From contig DRQF01000120.1 of assembly GCA_011369445.1 (NCBI GenBank), forward strand, positions 19,277 to 83,276: a DNA stretch of 64,000 nucleotides, read 5' to 3'. This document shows positions 28,378 to 37,400 of the stretch, piece by piece. The first letter of the stretch is position 1. The number at the start of each line of letters is the position of its first letter. The translations under genes were made by a program, and so were the position numbers. The notes under the pieces are model-generated. The model saw nothing but the letters and a program-made list of their open reading frames with translations. It was not told the origin of the DNA and searched no databases. This stretch comes from Planctomycetota bacterium. Lineage in GTDB: Bacteria > Planctomycetota > GCA-002687715 > DRQF01.

Positions 28378-31332
28378 ATGCGACTGATGACAAGATTCCT
28401 CGTTCTCGCGTTGCTGCTCAGCGGCACGCAAGAAGGCTCGGGACAAAGGCCGGCTCCCCACGGGGCCTTCGACACCTCGGAGCGGCAAGCCGCCTGGGAG
28501 AGGCACCGCGAGCTTCAAGCGGCACAGCCCTTCAAGGGACTTGTCTGGCGCAGCGTCGGTCCCGTCATCCAGGGCGGGCGCGTCGTCGACGTGGCCTTCG
28601 TGCCGGGGCAACCGGGCCGTTTCTACGCCGCCTACGCCACGGGTGGACTCTGGCGCACCGATGACAACGGTCAGTCCTTTCGCCCCCTCTTCGATCATGA
28701 GGCGACCACGGTCCTCGGCGCCGTCGCGACGGACCCCTCCCATCCCGATCGGGTTTGGGTCGGAACAGGAGAATCCAACTCGTCACGCTCCTCGTACGGG
28801 GGCATGGGGGTCTATCGATCCGATGACGCCGGCAGGACCTGGACGGCGGTCGGCCTCGCGGACACGGACCGCATCGGACGCATCGTCGTCGATCCCGAGA
28901 ACGGCGACAGGGTGTTCGTCGCGGGGCTTGGCAAGCTGTACACACAAGGCGGACGCCGAGGCGTCTTTCGAACGACCGACGGCGGAAGGACCTGGGAACA
29001 CGTCCTCCAGACGACGGGTATGACCGGAGCCATCGATCTCGTCATCGATCCCACGAACTCGAAAGTCGTCTATGCCGCGACCTGGGAGAGGTCGCGCCGC
29101 CCCTGGGATTTCATCGAGGGCGGGAACGGCTCTGGAATCTGGAAGTCCACGGATGGTGGAACCACCTGGAAGCGCCTCGAAGGCGGGCTTCCCCGTGGAG
29201 AGAACGTCGGACGTATCGGCCTCGCTCTTTGTGCGTCACGGCCAAGAACGCTTTATTGCTGCATCGACAACCAGGCCCCCCTCCCCGAGGACGAGATCGA
29301 TCTCGGGGGCAATCCTTTGTCCGTCCGACGCGTCCGCGCGATGACGACGGAGGAGTTTCTCGAGTTCGGCGTCGATCGCATCGAGGGATTCCTCCGCGGA
29401 AACGATTTCCACCCCGACCTGGATGCGGAAACCCTCATCGAGAAGCTGAAGAAGCAAGAGATCACCCTGAAGGACGTCCTCGACGACATCCAGGACGGAA
29501 ACGCCGCGCTGTTCGACACGACGATTCGCGGACTCGAGGTCTGGCGAAGCGACGACGCCGGGGAACACTGGACGCGAACCCACGAGAAGCCACTCGATGG
29601 CGTCGTGAACACCTACGGCTACTACTTCGGACAGATCCGCGTCGCTCCCTCGGACCCGGAAACCGTCATCACCGTGGGGGTGCCCATGATCAAGTCGACC
29701 GACGGCGGGAAGACCTGGTCCTCCATCCAGGGGGACGGCATGCATGTCGATCATCACGCCATCTGGATCGACCCCCACGACCCTCGCCACATCCTGGGGG
29801 GCAACGACGGCGGGTTGGATGTGACCTTTGACGGAGGGGAGCACTGGGATTCCCTCGACGCACAGGCGGTGGGGCAGTTCTATACCGTGGAGCTGGACGA
29901 TGCGAAGCCCTACAACATCTACGGAGGGTTGCAGGACAACGGCATCTTGAAGGGATCGTCACGGTCCGATCCACAGCGGGGTCCGCGTTGGACCCGGGTG
30001 GGCGGCGGAGACGGCATGTACGTCCGCATCGACGTCCGCGACGGCAAGACCATCTACTTCGGGTCCCAGTTCGGTCACTATCGGCGCCGTGGTCCGGACG
30101 GAGGCCACGAGATCCGCCCGCGAGACCGGCTGAAGGAATCGGCGCTTCGCTACAACTGGGCCACCCCCATCCTGCTTTCGCCCCACACGCCGGAAATCGT
30201 CTACTTCGGTGCCAACAAACTCTTCCGATCGATGGATCGAGGCGAATCGTGGGCCGCCATCAGCCCGGACCTCAGCCGCTCTCCGCACCGAGGCGACGTG
30301 CCCTTCGCCACCTTGACGGCGGTCGATGAATCGACACTCCAGGTGGGCCGCCTATGGGCCGGGACCGACGACGGTCAGATCTGGACCAGCAAGGACGCCG
30401 GCCTGACCTGGGACGACGTCGGAGCGGGACTCCCGAGGGATCGGTGGGTGAGCCGGCTGGTGGCTTCCCGCTATGCGAAGGGCCGCTGCTACGTAACTCT
30501 CAACGGCTACCGCGACGACGACGGCACCCCCTATGTCTACGTGACGGAAGACAACGGCCGAACCTGGCGAAGCTTGGCGCAGGGGCTGCCCGGGGAAGCG
30601 GTCAACGTCATCCGAGAGGACCCCCTCGAGGAGGACATTCTCTATGTGGGGACCGACCGAGGGGTCTACGTGTCCCTAGATAGAGGGGAAAGCTGGATGG
30701 GGCTGGGCATGGGGCTCCCCTCCGTGCCGGTCCACGACCTGAAGGTCCATCGCCGGGAGCGGGAGTTGGTGGCCGCCACCCACGGACGCAGCGTCTGGAT
30801 TCTCGACATCCTGCCCGTCCAGGATTCCAAGGACGTGGCCGACGCGACGGTCCATGTCTACCCTGTCGAGGACCGAACCTTCTCGAGAGGCTGGCGGAGG
30901 CGTCCCTCGCGCTGGCGTTCCTCGAGATCCCGTGACCCCGAAATGAAGATCACGTACTGGGCGAAGGAAGCGGGTGACGCCGTCTTCGAACTCCAAGATC
31001 GGGACGGACGGGTCTATCGCCGCATTCCTCTCGTGGCCAAGCGGGGCGTGAACGTCTTCACTTGGGATCTCAAGGTCGACGAGAAACCCGCCTTGGCGGC
31101 CGAACAGGAGCGGCTTGAGAAGAATCCCCCGAAGACGCGCGAGGGCATCCGGGAGAAGATGCCCGTCCAAGAAGCCTTGAGGCTGGGTTGGCCACTCTAC
31201 GCTCAGCCGGGCTCCTACCGAATCGTCGTTCGAATCGGCGACGCCCAGGCCTCGACGGACTTCAAGATGAAGGCGCCATCCTCCCGACGCTCTTCCAAGA
31301 AGAAGAAGGAGAAGATTCGAGGCAAGCGCTGA
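28378..31332 (+). CDS. Exported BNR/Asp-box beta-propeller protein (sortilin/VPS10-like)
   Basis: The start is the ATG at 28378 with GGAGA six bases upstream, not the track's 28348; 984 residues with a signal peptide (LMTRFLVLALLLSG). At least eight Asp-box repeats of the SxDxGxxW type are present (SDDAGRTWTA, TTDGGRTWEH, STDGGTTWKR, SDDAGEHWTR, STDGGKTWSS, SKDAGLTWDD, TEDNGRTWRS, SLDRGESWMG), indicating one or two large propellers. The last 150 residues form a separate basic beta domain (MKITYWAKEAGDAVFELQDRDG). The family includes sialidase-fold binding and glycoside-hydrolase-annotated proteins, but no catalytic triad is clear, so I would not call it an enzyme. 99 bp separate it from the kinase gene on the same strand. 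Confidence 0.85.
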   Translation: MRLMTRFLVLALLLSGTQEGSGQRPAPHGAFDTSERQAAWERHRELQAAQPFKGLVWRSVGPVIQGGRVVDVAFVPGQPGRFYAAYATGGLWRTDDNGQSFRPLFDHEATTVLGAVATDPSHPDRVWVGTGESNSSRSSYGGMGVYRSDDAGRTWTAVGLADTDRIGRIVVDPENGDRVFVAGLGKLYTQGGRRGVFRTTDGGRTWEHVLQTTGMTGAIDLVIDPTNSKVVYAATWERSRRPWDFIEGGNGSGIWKSTDGGTTWKRLEGGLPRGENVGRIGLALCASRPRTLYCCIDNQAPLPEDEIDLGGNPLSVRRVRAMTTEEFLEFGVDRIEGFLRGNDFHPDLDAETLIEKLKKQEITLKDVLDDIQDGNAALFDTTIRGLEVWRSDDAGEHWTRTHEKPLDGVVNTYGYYFGQIRVAPSDPETVITVGVPMIKSTDGGKTWSSIQGDGMHVDHHAIWIDPHDPRHILGGNDGGLDVTFDGGEHWDSLDAQAVGQFYTVELDDAKPYNIYGGLQDNGILKGSSRSDPQRGPRWTRVGGGDGMYVRIDVRDGKTIYFGSQFGHYRRRGPDGGHEIRPRDRLKESALRYNWATPILLSPHTPEIVYFGANKLFRSMDRGESWAAISPDLSRSPHRGDVPFATLTAVDESTLQVGRLWAGTDDGQIWTSKDAGLTWDDVGAGLPRDRWVSRLVASRYAKGRCYVTLNGYRDDDGTPYVYVTEDNGRTWRSLAQGLPGEAVNVIREDPLEEDILYVGTDRGVYVSLDRGESWMGLGMGLPSVPVHDLKVHRRERELVAATHGRSVWILDILPVQDSKDVADATVHVYPVEDRTFSRGWRRRPSRWRSSRSRDPEMKITYWAKEAGDAVFELQDRDGRVYRRIPLVAKRGVNVFTWDLKVDEKPALAAEQERLEKNPPKTREGIREKMPVQEALRLGWPLYAQPGSYRIVVRIGDAQASTDFKMKAPSSRRSSKKKKEKIRGKR

Positions 31333-31338
31333 GCCCTA

Positions 31339-31359
31339 CCCGCGCCGTGACGGCGCGGG
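31339..31359. terminator. Symmetric hairpin between convergent genes
   Basis: A perfect 9-bp inverted repeat, CCCGCGCCG and CGGCGCGGG, with a 3-base loop sits between the BNR gene stop (31332) and the stop of the convergent lipoprotein (31373). There is no clear T tract in either direction, so bidirectional termination is likely but not certain. Confidence 0.55.
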
Positions 31360-31372
31360 GCGCCTCCCCTGT

Positions 31373-31645
31373 TCAGAGGTTGGACTGAATCGAAGTCGCC
31401 ACCTTGTCGTTCATGAAGGTGACGGTGATGCTCTTGTCCCCGTCCTTCCAAACCTCGACCTTGCCCGAGGCGATGCCCTGCACGCCCGCGGACTTCGTGT
31501 CGTCGGGGCTTCCGAGGATCGCGTGGACCTCGTCCACGGTCATCCCCGTCTTGATCTTGTCGAAGTTCTCGCGGGTGACCTTGGTACCGCAGGCGAAGAC
31601 GAACATGAGGGTGAGGAGGACGAGAAAGCGGGCGAGAGGTTTCAT
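31373..31645 (-). CDS. Small lipoprotein with a BamE/SmpA-like domain
   Basis: The start is the ATG coding MKPLARFLVLLTLMFVFAC (31645) with AAGGA upstream; the track ORF is 34 residues longer. 90 residues. The signal ends in a lipobox-like FAC with the Cys followed by Gly. The mature part carries the short BamE/OmlA fold motif (NFDKIKTGMTVDEVHAILGSPDD) and a strand-rich tail (EVWKDGDKSITVTFMNDKV), as in DUF3862-type lipoproteins. BamE proper is about 115 residues and contacts the Bam complex; whether this one does is unknown. It is divergent from lexA. Confidence 0.8.
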   Translation of the reverse strand: MKPLARFLVLLTLMFVFACGTKVTRENFDKIKTGMTVDEVHAILGSPDDTKSAGVQGIASGKVEVWKDGDKSITVTFMNDKVATSIQSNL

Positions 31646-31751
31646 GGTGTGCATCCTTGTTCGGTTTGGGATCGGGTTGGCCGGCAAGTATGGACGTTTC
31701 CGGAAGGCCTCGAAAGGGGCTGGGGCGAGGCGACGACTTGTCCCCACTTCC

Positions 31752-31777
31752 CCCTACTGTCAGGATCGACAGTAGGG
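31752..31777. promoter_or_regulatory. LexA-type operator before lexA
   Basis: A perfect inverted repeat with 10-base arms, CCCTACTGTC and GACAGTAGGG, around a 6-base centre (AGGATC), ends 12 bases before the lexA start codon. Location and symmetry are as expected for an autoregulatory LexA operator. The core ACTGTC-N6-GACAGT differs from the E. coli (CTGT-N8-ACAG core, similar in arms) and B. subtilis boxes in spacing detail. Overlap with the promoter is assumed, not shown. Confidence 0.8.
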
Positions 31778-31789
31778 AGATTCCATGTC

Positions 31790-32425
31790 ATGTCTGAATC
31801 CTCCATCGATCTGACGCCGGGACAGCAGCGGGTTCTCGATTTCATCCTAGCCTTCCAAAAACGGGAGGGCTTTCCGCCCACCCATGCGGAGATCGCACGG
31901 GGTCTCGGCTTTCGTTCCATCAACGCGGCCAGCGAGCACGTCCGACGACTCCGTCGCAAGGGAGTCATCGACTACTCCTCGGGGCTCGCGCGAAGCATCC
32001 GAGTGATGGCCGCCGGCGCAGCCCCCTCGTCGCCCCGTGGACTTCCTCTGATCGGCTCCGTGGCGGCGGGGCAGCCCCTCCTCGCCGAGGAGAACGTCGA
32101 GACCCACCTGGATCTGAATCCCGCCCTTTTCCGACCCCGCGCCGACTACTTCTTGCGAGTCCGCGGCGACTCCATGATCGAAGCGGGCATCCGTCCGGGC
32201 GACCTCGTGGCCGTCCATCGGCAGGCGGACATTCGCGAGGGCCAGGTGGCGGTCATCCGCATCGGAGACGAGGTCACCTTGAAGCGTTGGCGGCGACGGG
32301 GCCGCAAAGTTCTTCTCGAGCCGGCCAACCGTCGTCTGTCTCCCATCGAAGTGGATCTCCGTACCCAGGACGTGGCCATCGAGGGACTTCTCGTGGGACT
32401 GCTCCGCCTGGGCATGGACGCCTGA
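31790..32425 (+). CDS. lexA: LexA SOS repressor
   Basis: The start is the ATG at 31790 (MSESSIDLTPGQQ), giving 211 residues; the ORF track extends it upstream by 89 codons. The N-terminal winged helix (EIARGLGFRSINAASEHVRRL) binds DNA. The C-terminal S24 domain has the self-cleavage site Ala93-Gly94 (SVAAGQPLL), the nucleophile Ser128 (GDSMIEAGI) and Lys165 (VTLKRW). All three are offset +9 from E. coli LexA numbering (84/85, 119, 156), so the RecA-stimulated cleavage module should be functional. The gene is followed after 3 bases by imuA, so the repressor and mutasome are likely co-transcribed and autorepressed. Confidence 0.95.
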   Translation: MSESSIDLTPGQQRVLDFILAFQKREGFPPTHAEIARGLGFRSINAASEHVRRLRRKGVIDYSSGLARSIRVMAAGAAPSSPRGLPLIGSVAAGQPLLAEENVETHLDLNPALFRPRADYFLRVRGDSMIEAGIRPGDLVAVHRQADIREGQVAVIRIGDEVTLKRWRRRGRKVLLEPANRRLSPIEVDLRTQDVAIEGLLVGLLRLGMDA

Positions 32426-32428
32426 CGC

Positions 32429-33196
32429 GTGAAACCTCTCATGGGAACCCGAGCCTCCTCTCTCGCCGAACTTCGAAGTCTTCTACGGAGCAGGGAGGGG
32501 GACGCACCTTGCTCCCGTCGTTCCACCGGCCATGGGGATCTCGACCGAAGACTGCGCGGGGGGTTTCTCGTGGGCGCCTTGAACGAGATCCTGCTCCCCG
32601 ATCATCCCACGGGCATCATGGAAGCGCTTCTTCCCCTCCTCCGTCCCGATCCCAACGAGGAGGAGCCCCGTTTTTCCGCATGGATCCACCCTCGATGGCT
32701 CCCCTATCCCGTCGCCCTGGCCCAGGCCCATCTCCCCTTGGATCGCCTCCTTCTGGTGCGCCCGCGCCATGAGAACGATCAGCTTTGGGCCATGGAGAAA
32801 ATCCTCCGCTCCGGCCTCTGCGCCACCCTGGTGAGCCGTCTTCCCGCCGCCACGCCGGATCGGATCCTCCGCCGTCTGCAACTGGCCGCGAAGGAAGGCC
32901 GCACCCTCGTGCTTCTCTGCCGCCCCCAGGCGGCCGTCCGCTGCCCCTCTCCCGCTCCTCTTCGCTTGGTGGCCGCCTCCTCCCGTCCGACGCCGCCTCC
33001 CCATGTTCGCACCGTGGAGGTGACGGTGGCCAAATCCCGGAACCTCCCTCCGCCCCCTCCCTTCTCTCTCAGCTGGCCTGTCCACGATACTGTCATTCTG
33101 AACAGTTATGCTGTCTTGAGAACTGTTCATGATGACAGCAGGAACATCCGAAACCTGGCTCAGCCTTCGATGGGTGGAGCCCCCATCAACCCCTGA
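32429..33196 (+). CDS. imuA: ImuA-like mutasome protein (RecA/SulA-related)
   Basis: 255 residues from a GTG three bases after the lexA stop; an in-frame ATG lies four codons on (32441). The segment GDLDRRLRGGFLVGALNEILLPD resembles the ImuA/RecA-related start, and LLRPDPNEEEPRFSAWIHPRWLPYPVALAQ and RLLLVRPRHENDQLWAMEKIL follow the order seen in ImuA. A Pro-rich tail follows (LPPPPPFSLSW). ImuA helps ImuB bring DnaE2 to lesions. The 3' end overlaps imuB by about 68 bp, which is unusual, and contains two operator-like palindromes; the extreme C-terminus is therefore uncertain. Confidence 0.85.
   Translation: MKPLMGTRASSLAELRSLLRSREGDAPCSRRSTGHGDLDRRLRGGFLVGALNEILLPDHPTGIMEALLPLLRPDPNEEEPRFSAWIHPRWLPYPVALAQAHLPLDRLLLVRPRHENDQLWAMEKILRSGLCATLVSRLPAATPDRILRRLQLAAKEGRTLVLLCRPQAAVRCPSPAPLRLVAASSRPTPPPHVRTVEVTVAKSRNLPPPPPFSLSWPVHDTVILNSYAVLRTVHDDSRNIRNLAQPSMGGAPINP
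33089..33106. promoter_or_regulatory. Second LexA-like palindrome, inside imuA
   Basis: ACTGTC-ATTCTG-AACAGT has the same 6-6-6 layout as the core of the lexA operator, with only one arm base changed (G to A). It lies within the 3' end of imuA, 23 bases before the imuB start codon. It may be a second LexA site or a decoy; binding is not shown. Confidence 0.55.
33122..33139. promoter_or_regulatory. Third LexA-like palindrome, spanning the imuB start
   Basis: ACTGTT-CATGAT-GACAGC has the same 6-6-6 layout with two arm changes. It contains the imuB start ATG at 33129. Its centre is 33 bp, about three helical turns, from the second site, as expected for two dimers on the same face of DNA. Binding is not shown. 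Confidence 0.45.
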
Positions 33197-34475
33197 AGGG
33201 ACAGGAGAGAAGCTCCAGCGCCGTGCGGAAGCCCTCTTCCGTTTCAGTCCGGATTTGGCGGTGGACCCCTGGGCACGCCATCCCGCCCTCCTTTTGGAGG
33301 TTCGGCGCACGGCCGTTCACTTCCAAGGCCTGGCCGCCATGCGAAAAGAGATCCTCGAGGTCTGTCGCGAAGCGGATGGAAGCGCCCCCCTGTCCGCCCT
33401 GGCGCCCTACCCCGCGGCAGCCTCCGTCCTCTCCCATCCCCGGTCCGCGACACCGACAAAGCCCCCCTCCGGGGACGTACCTCTCCCCCAACGTCTCCGC
33501 GCGCTTCCCCTGGAGGTACTCGATCCGACTCCCACCGTCGCGAACGATCTCCACCTTTTAGGGCTGAGTACGTTGGGCGATCTGGAAGCCCTTCCCTCCC
33601 GGGACCTCGCCCGCCGCTCGGGAGAGGAGCTGACCGAGGCCTTGGACCGCATCTTCGGAAGACATCGCCCCCCTCTCCCGCGTCTCCATCCCAGGGTGGC
33701 TTTCCGGGAAAGTCTCTCCTGGTGGCCTCCTCGCACCGACATCGCTCCTCTTCTCTTCGCCGCCAAGCGACTTTTCGATCGGGCGGAGAAAGCCTTGCGA
33801 CGTCGGGGAGAGGGGCTGGTGGAAGCCGAAGTGATCCTCTTCATGCCGGAGACGAAAACGACCCAATCCCTTCTCGTGCGACCGACCCGCCCCACCGCCT
33901 CCGCCGACCATCTTCTGCGCATCCTGCAACACCGCCTGGAGCCCTTGGAACTCGCGGGACCGGTGGACCGGTTGGAACTTCGTTTCCGACGCCGGGAACG
34001 CCTCCGTCCCGCCCAGGGGCTTCTCTTCGAAGAGGACATCGAACGGGCCTGGAGCGAAGAGACCATGCTCCTGTTGGACCATCTGAGCGCTCGCTTGGGC
34101 GCGGAAAACCTCGGTACTCCCCAACTCGTCGCCGATCACCGTCCGGAGTGCGCCTGGAGTCTCGGCCCCCCCGGCGCGACGTCTCCCGACCCCGTCACCG
34201 CCCCCACCGGACGACGTCCTCTCTCCCTCCACGCGAAACCTCTTCCCCTGGATCTCGAAAGCGACGATGCCGGGCATCCCCGCCGGATTCTTCGCGGCGA
34301 GGAGCGAGGCCCGGTCAGCGTCCTTGGCGGTCCGGAGGTGATCGAAAGCGGATGGTGGGACGGTCGGGATGTTCGTCGCGGTTACTTCGAGATCGCCACG
34401 GGAAGCGGGGCCCGGTGGTGGATCTTTCGAGACCTTCGCAGCGGCTTTTGGTTTCGCCACGGAGTCTTCGACTGA
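33129..34475 (+). CDS. imuB: ImuB, Y-family-polymerase-like mutasome protein
   Basis: 448 residues starting MMTAGTSETWLSLRWVEPP. ETWLSLRW matches the ImuB N-terminal strand, and the middle contains the helix-hairpin-helix region (LHLLGLSTLGDLEALPSRDLARRSGEELTEALDRIFG) and the little-finger-like region (ALRRRGEGLVEAEVILF). I do not see the acidic DxD-type catalytic residues of active Y-family polymerases, which is expected for ImuB, a clamp-binding scaffold rather than a polymerase. It overlaps imuA by 68 bp and ends by TGATG overlap with dnaE2, so the three are coupled. The start codon lies in a LexA-like palindrome. Confidence 0.9.
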   Translation: MMTAGTSETWLSLRWVEPPSTPEGTGEKLQRRAEALFRFSPDLAVDPWARHPALLLEVRRTAVHFQGLAAMRKEILEVCREADGSAPLSALAPYPAAASVLSHPRSATPTKPPSGDVPLPQRLRALPLEVLDPTPTVANDLHLLGLSTLGDLEALPSRDLARRSGEELTEALDRIFGRHRPPLPRLHPRVAFRESLSWWPPRTDIAPLLFAAKRLFDRAEKALRRRGEGLVEAEVILFMPETKTTQSLLVRPTRPTASADHLLRILQHRLEPLELAGPVDRLELRFRRRERLRPAQGLLFEEDIERAWSEETMLLLDHLSARLGAENLGTPQLVADHRPECAWSLGPPGATSPDPVTAPTGRRPLSLHAKPLPLDLESDDAGHPRRILRGEERGPVSVLGGPEVIESGWWDGRDVRRGYFEIATGSGARWWIFRDLRSGFWFRHGVFD

Positions 34476-37400
34476 TGCCCGAGTTCAGCGAACCGAAGGA
34501 ACACGTCCATCCGAAGCAACGATGCGGAAACGATGAGCCGGCGAGACCGGGGACGTCCACCTCGCCCGTCCCTCCTCCCGCAGACGCCCTCCCTCCCTAT
34601 GCCGAACTTCACGCCCTCAGCAACTTCACCTTCCTCGAAGGCGCTTCCCATCCCGAAGAGTTGGTGGAACGGGCCGCCGCCCTGGGCTATGAAGCCCTCG
34701 CTCTCACGGACCGCGTCTCACTCGCGGGCATCGTGCGCGCCCATGTGGCGGCCAAGGAACACGGTCTGCCTCTCGTCGTGGGCTCGGAGATCCAGGTCGA
34801 GGATCTCTCCGCACGCCTCGTTCTTCTGGCTCCCGACCGCCCTGGCTACGCAAAACTCTCCCGGCTGATCACTCTGGGCCGTCGCCGCGCCGCCAAGGGC
34901 GCCTTCCGACTCTTCCGCGAGGATCTGACGGATCACGGGCCTGGGCTCTTCGCCATCGCCGTGCCGCCCCCCCAGGTTCTACTCCCCGACACTCCCACCT
35001 CCGCCCGGAGGAGATTCACCGAAGAGCTCCTCTTTCTCGGCCGCGTCTTCGGGCCGGGAGCCTTTCTGGGACTCACGCTCGACCACAGGCAATGCCAGGC
35101 CTCCGTCTGGGCGCGCTCGGAAAAGATGGAAGCCCACACGGGACTCCCTCTGGTGGCCCTCGGCGGTATCGAGGCGCACCATCCCGCCCGTCGTCGTCTC
35201 CGAGACGTCCTCACCGCCATCCGCTGGAACATGAAGGTGGAGGATCTGGGGCAGCGACTTCCCCAAAACCTCCGGTGGATGCGACGACGCGAAGTCCTGG
35301 CCCGACTCTTCGCCCGGCGGCCGGACGTCCTCACCCGCACCGCGGCCATCGCTCGGTCCTGCCGCTTCTCCCTGGACACCTTGCGCTATGAATACCCGAG
35401 GGAGGTCCGAGAACGGGACCTGCGCACCCTCACCTACGAAGGGGCATGCGAGCGCTACCCCGAAGGCGTCCCTCCCGAGGTGGAACGCCTTCTCGAACAC
35501 GAACTCGCTCTCATCGAGGAGATGCAATACGAGAGCTACTTCCTCACCGTCTACGACCTGGTGCGATTCGCCCGGTCCCGAGGCATCCTCTGCCAGGGAC
35601 GAGGCAGCGCCGCCAATTCGGCCGTCTGCTATTGCCTGGGAATCACCGCGGTCGACCCCGATCGCTTCGATCTTCTCTTCGAGCGATTCATCTCCAAGGA
35701 CCGCCACGAACCTCCGGATATCGACGTGGACTTCGAACACGAGCGACGGGAAGAGGTCCTCCAATACGTCTATGAACGCTATGGTCGCGAGCGAGCGGCC
35801 CTCGCGGCCACGGTGATCACCTATCGGGGTAAAAGCGCCGTTCGCGACGTGGGGCGTGTCCTCGGTCTACCCGCCTGGCAGGTAGATCACCTGGCGAAGG
35901 GGCTCCATTACTGGGACGGGAAGCGTCTCACGAACGAGCAACTCGAGGCGGCGGGCCTCGATCCCTCGGAGCCCCGAATTCGAAGAGTCGCGGAACTCGC
36001 CGGAGAGATCCTCGGCTTCCCCCGACATCTCTCCCAGCACGTGGGCGGCATGGTGATCACCGAAGGGCGTCTGGACGAACTCGTGCCCATCGAGAACGCC
36101 GCCATGGAGGGACGAAGCGTCATTCAATGGGACAAGGACGACTTGGACGCCCTGGGGCTCCTCAAGGTGGACTGTCTCTCACTCGGCATGCTCACCGCCA
36201 TCTCCAAGGCGTTTCGACTCATCGAGGAGATCCGAGGGCGCACTTGGGACCTGGCCTCCATTCCCGCCGAAGTCCCCGCCGTCTATGACATGGCCTCCCG
36301 GGGCGATACCGTCGGCGTCTTCCAGATCGAAAGCCGGGCGCAGATGGCCATGCTTCCCCGCTTCCGTCCCCGCAACTTCTATGACCTCGTCATCGAAGTG
36401 GCCATCGTACGCCCCGGCCCGATCCAGGGCGGCATGGTTCATCCCTACCTACGGCGCCGCCGGGGCGAGGAGAAAGTCAGCTACCCCTCAAAGGCCCTGC
36501 GTTCCGTCCTCGAGAAGACCCTCGGGGTTCCCATCTTCCAAGAACAGGTGATGAAGCTCGCCGTGGTGGCGGCGGGGTTCACTCCCGGCGAGGCGGATCA
36601 ACTTCGAAGGGCCATGGGAGCCTGGAGGCGCCCGGGTCTCATCGACGCCTTCCATGAGAAGCTCATCCGCGGCATGCGGGAGCGAGGCTACGAGGACGAC
36701 TTCGCCGAGGCCGTCTTCCAGCAGATCCGCGGCTTCGGCGAATACGGTTTCCCGGAGAGTCACGCGGCGAGCTTCGCGCTCCTCACCTATGTCTCTTTGT
36801 GGTTGAAGCGTTTCGAGCCGGCGGCTTTCCTCTGCGCTGTTTTGAACAGTCTTCCCATGGGGTTTTATGGCCCTGCCCAACTCATCGCGGACGCACGTCG
36901 ACACGGCGTCCCCGTCCTCCCCGTGGACGTCCTTGCCAGTTCCCTCGATGCGACCCTTGAGCGCCCCGAAGATCAAGACATCGAGGACGGGAGCCGTTGG
37001 AAAAGATCTCTTCCTCCCTCGCAATGGGGACGAGGCGGCCCGGCTGTGCGTCTGGGCTTTCGCAGCCTTCAGGGATTTCCCCTCGCGGCCGGGGAGCGCT
37101 TGATCCAGGCCCGCAAGGTGGCGCCCTTTCGATCCGTGGACGACTGCAGGCGCCGCGCGGGACTGGATCGCCGTGCGGCGCGCATCCTGGCGGAAACGGG
37201 CGCCCTACGCACTCTCGAGGAAAATCGCCGTGGAGCGGTCTGGGAGGCGGCCTTCCCTGTCGAATCCCGTCCTCTCTTCGAAGATCGATACGGCGCCCCC
37301 CCGACCTTCCCGCCGGTCTCCCCCATCGAGGAGGTTCTCGCCGATTACCGCAACATGGGACTCTCCTTGAAGGCTCATCCCATGGCTCTTCTCCGCGAGG

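Noticed and set aside
33722-34474. N-terminal extension of dnaE2 into imuB
   Set aside because: Another-frame read-through of imuB; the PHP domain begins after the TGATG overlap, so the start is 34475.
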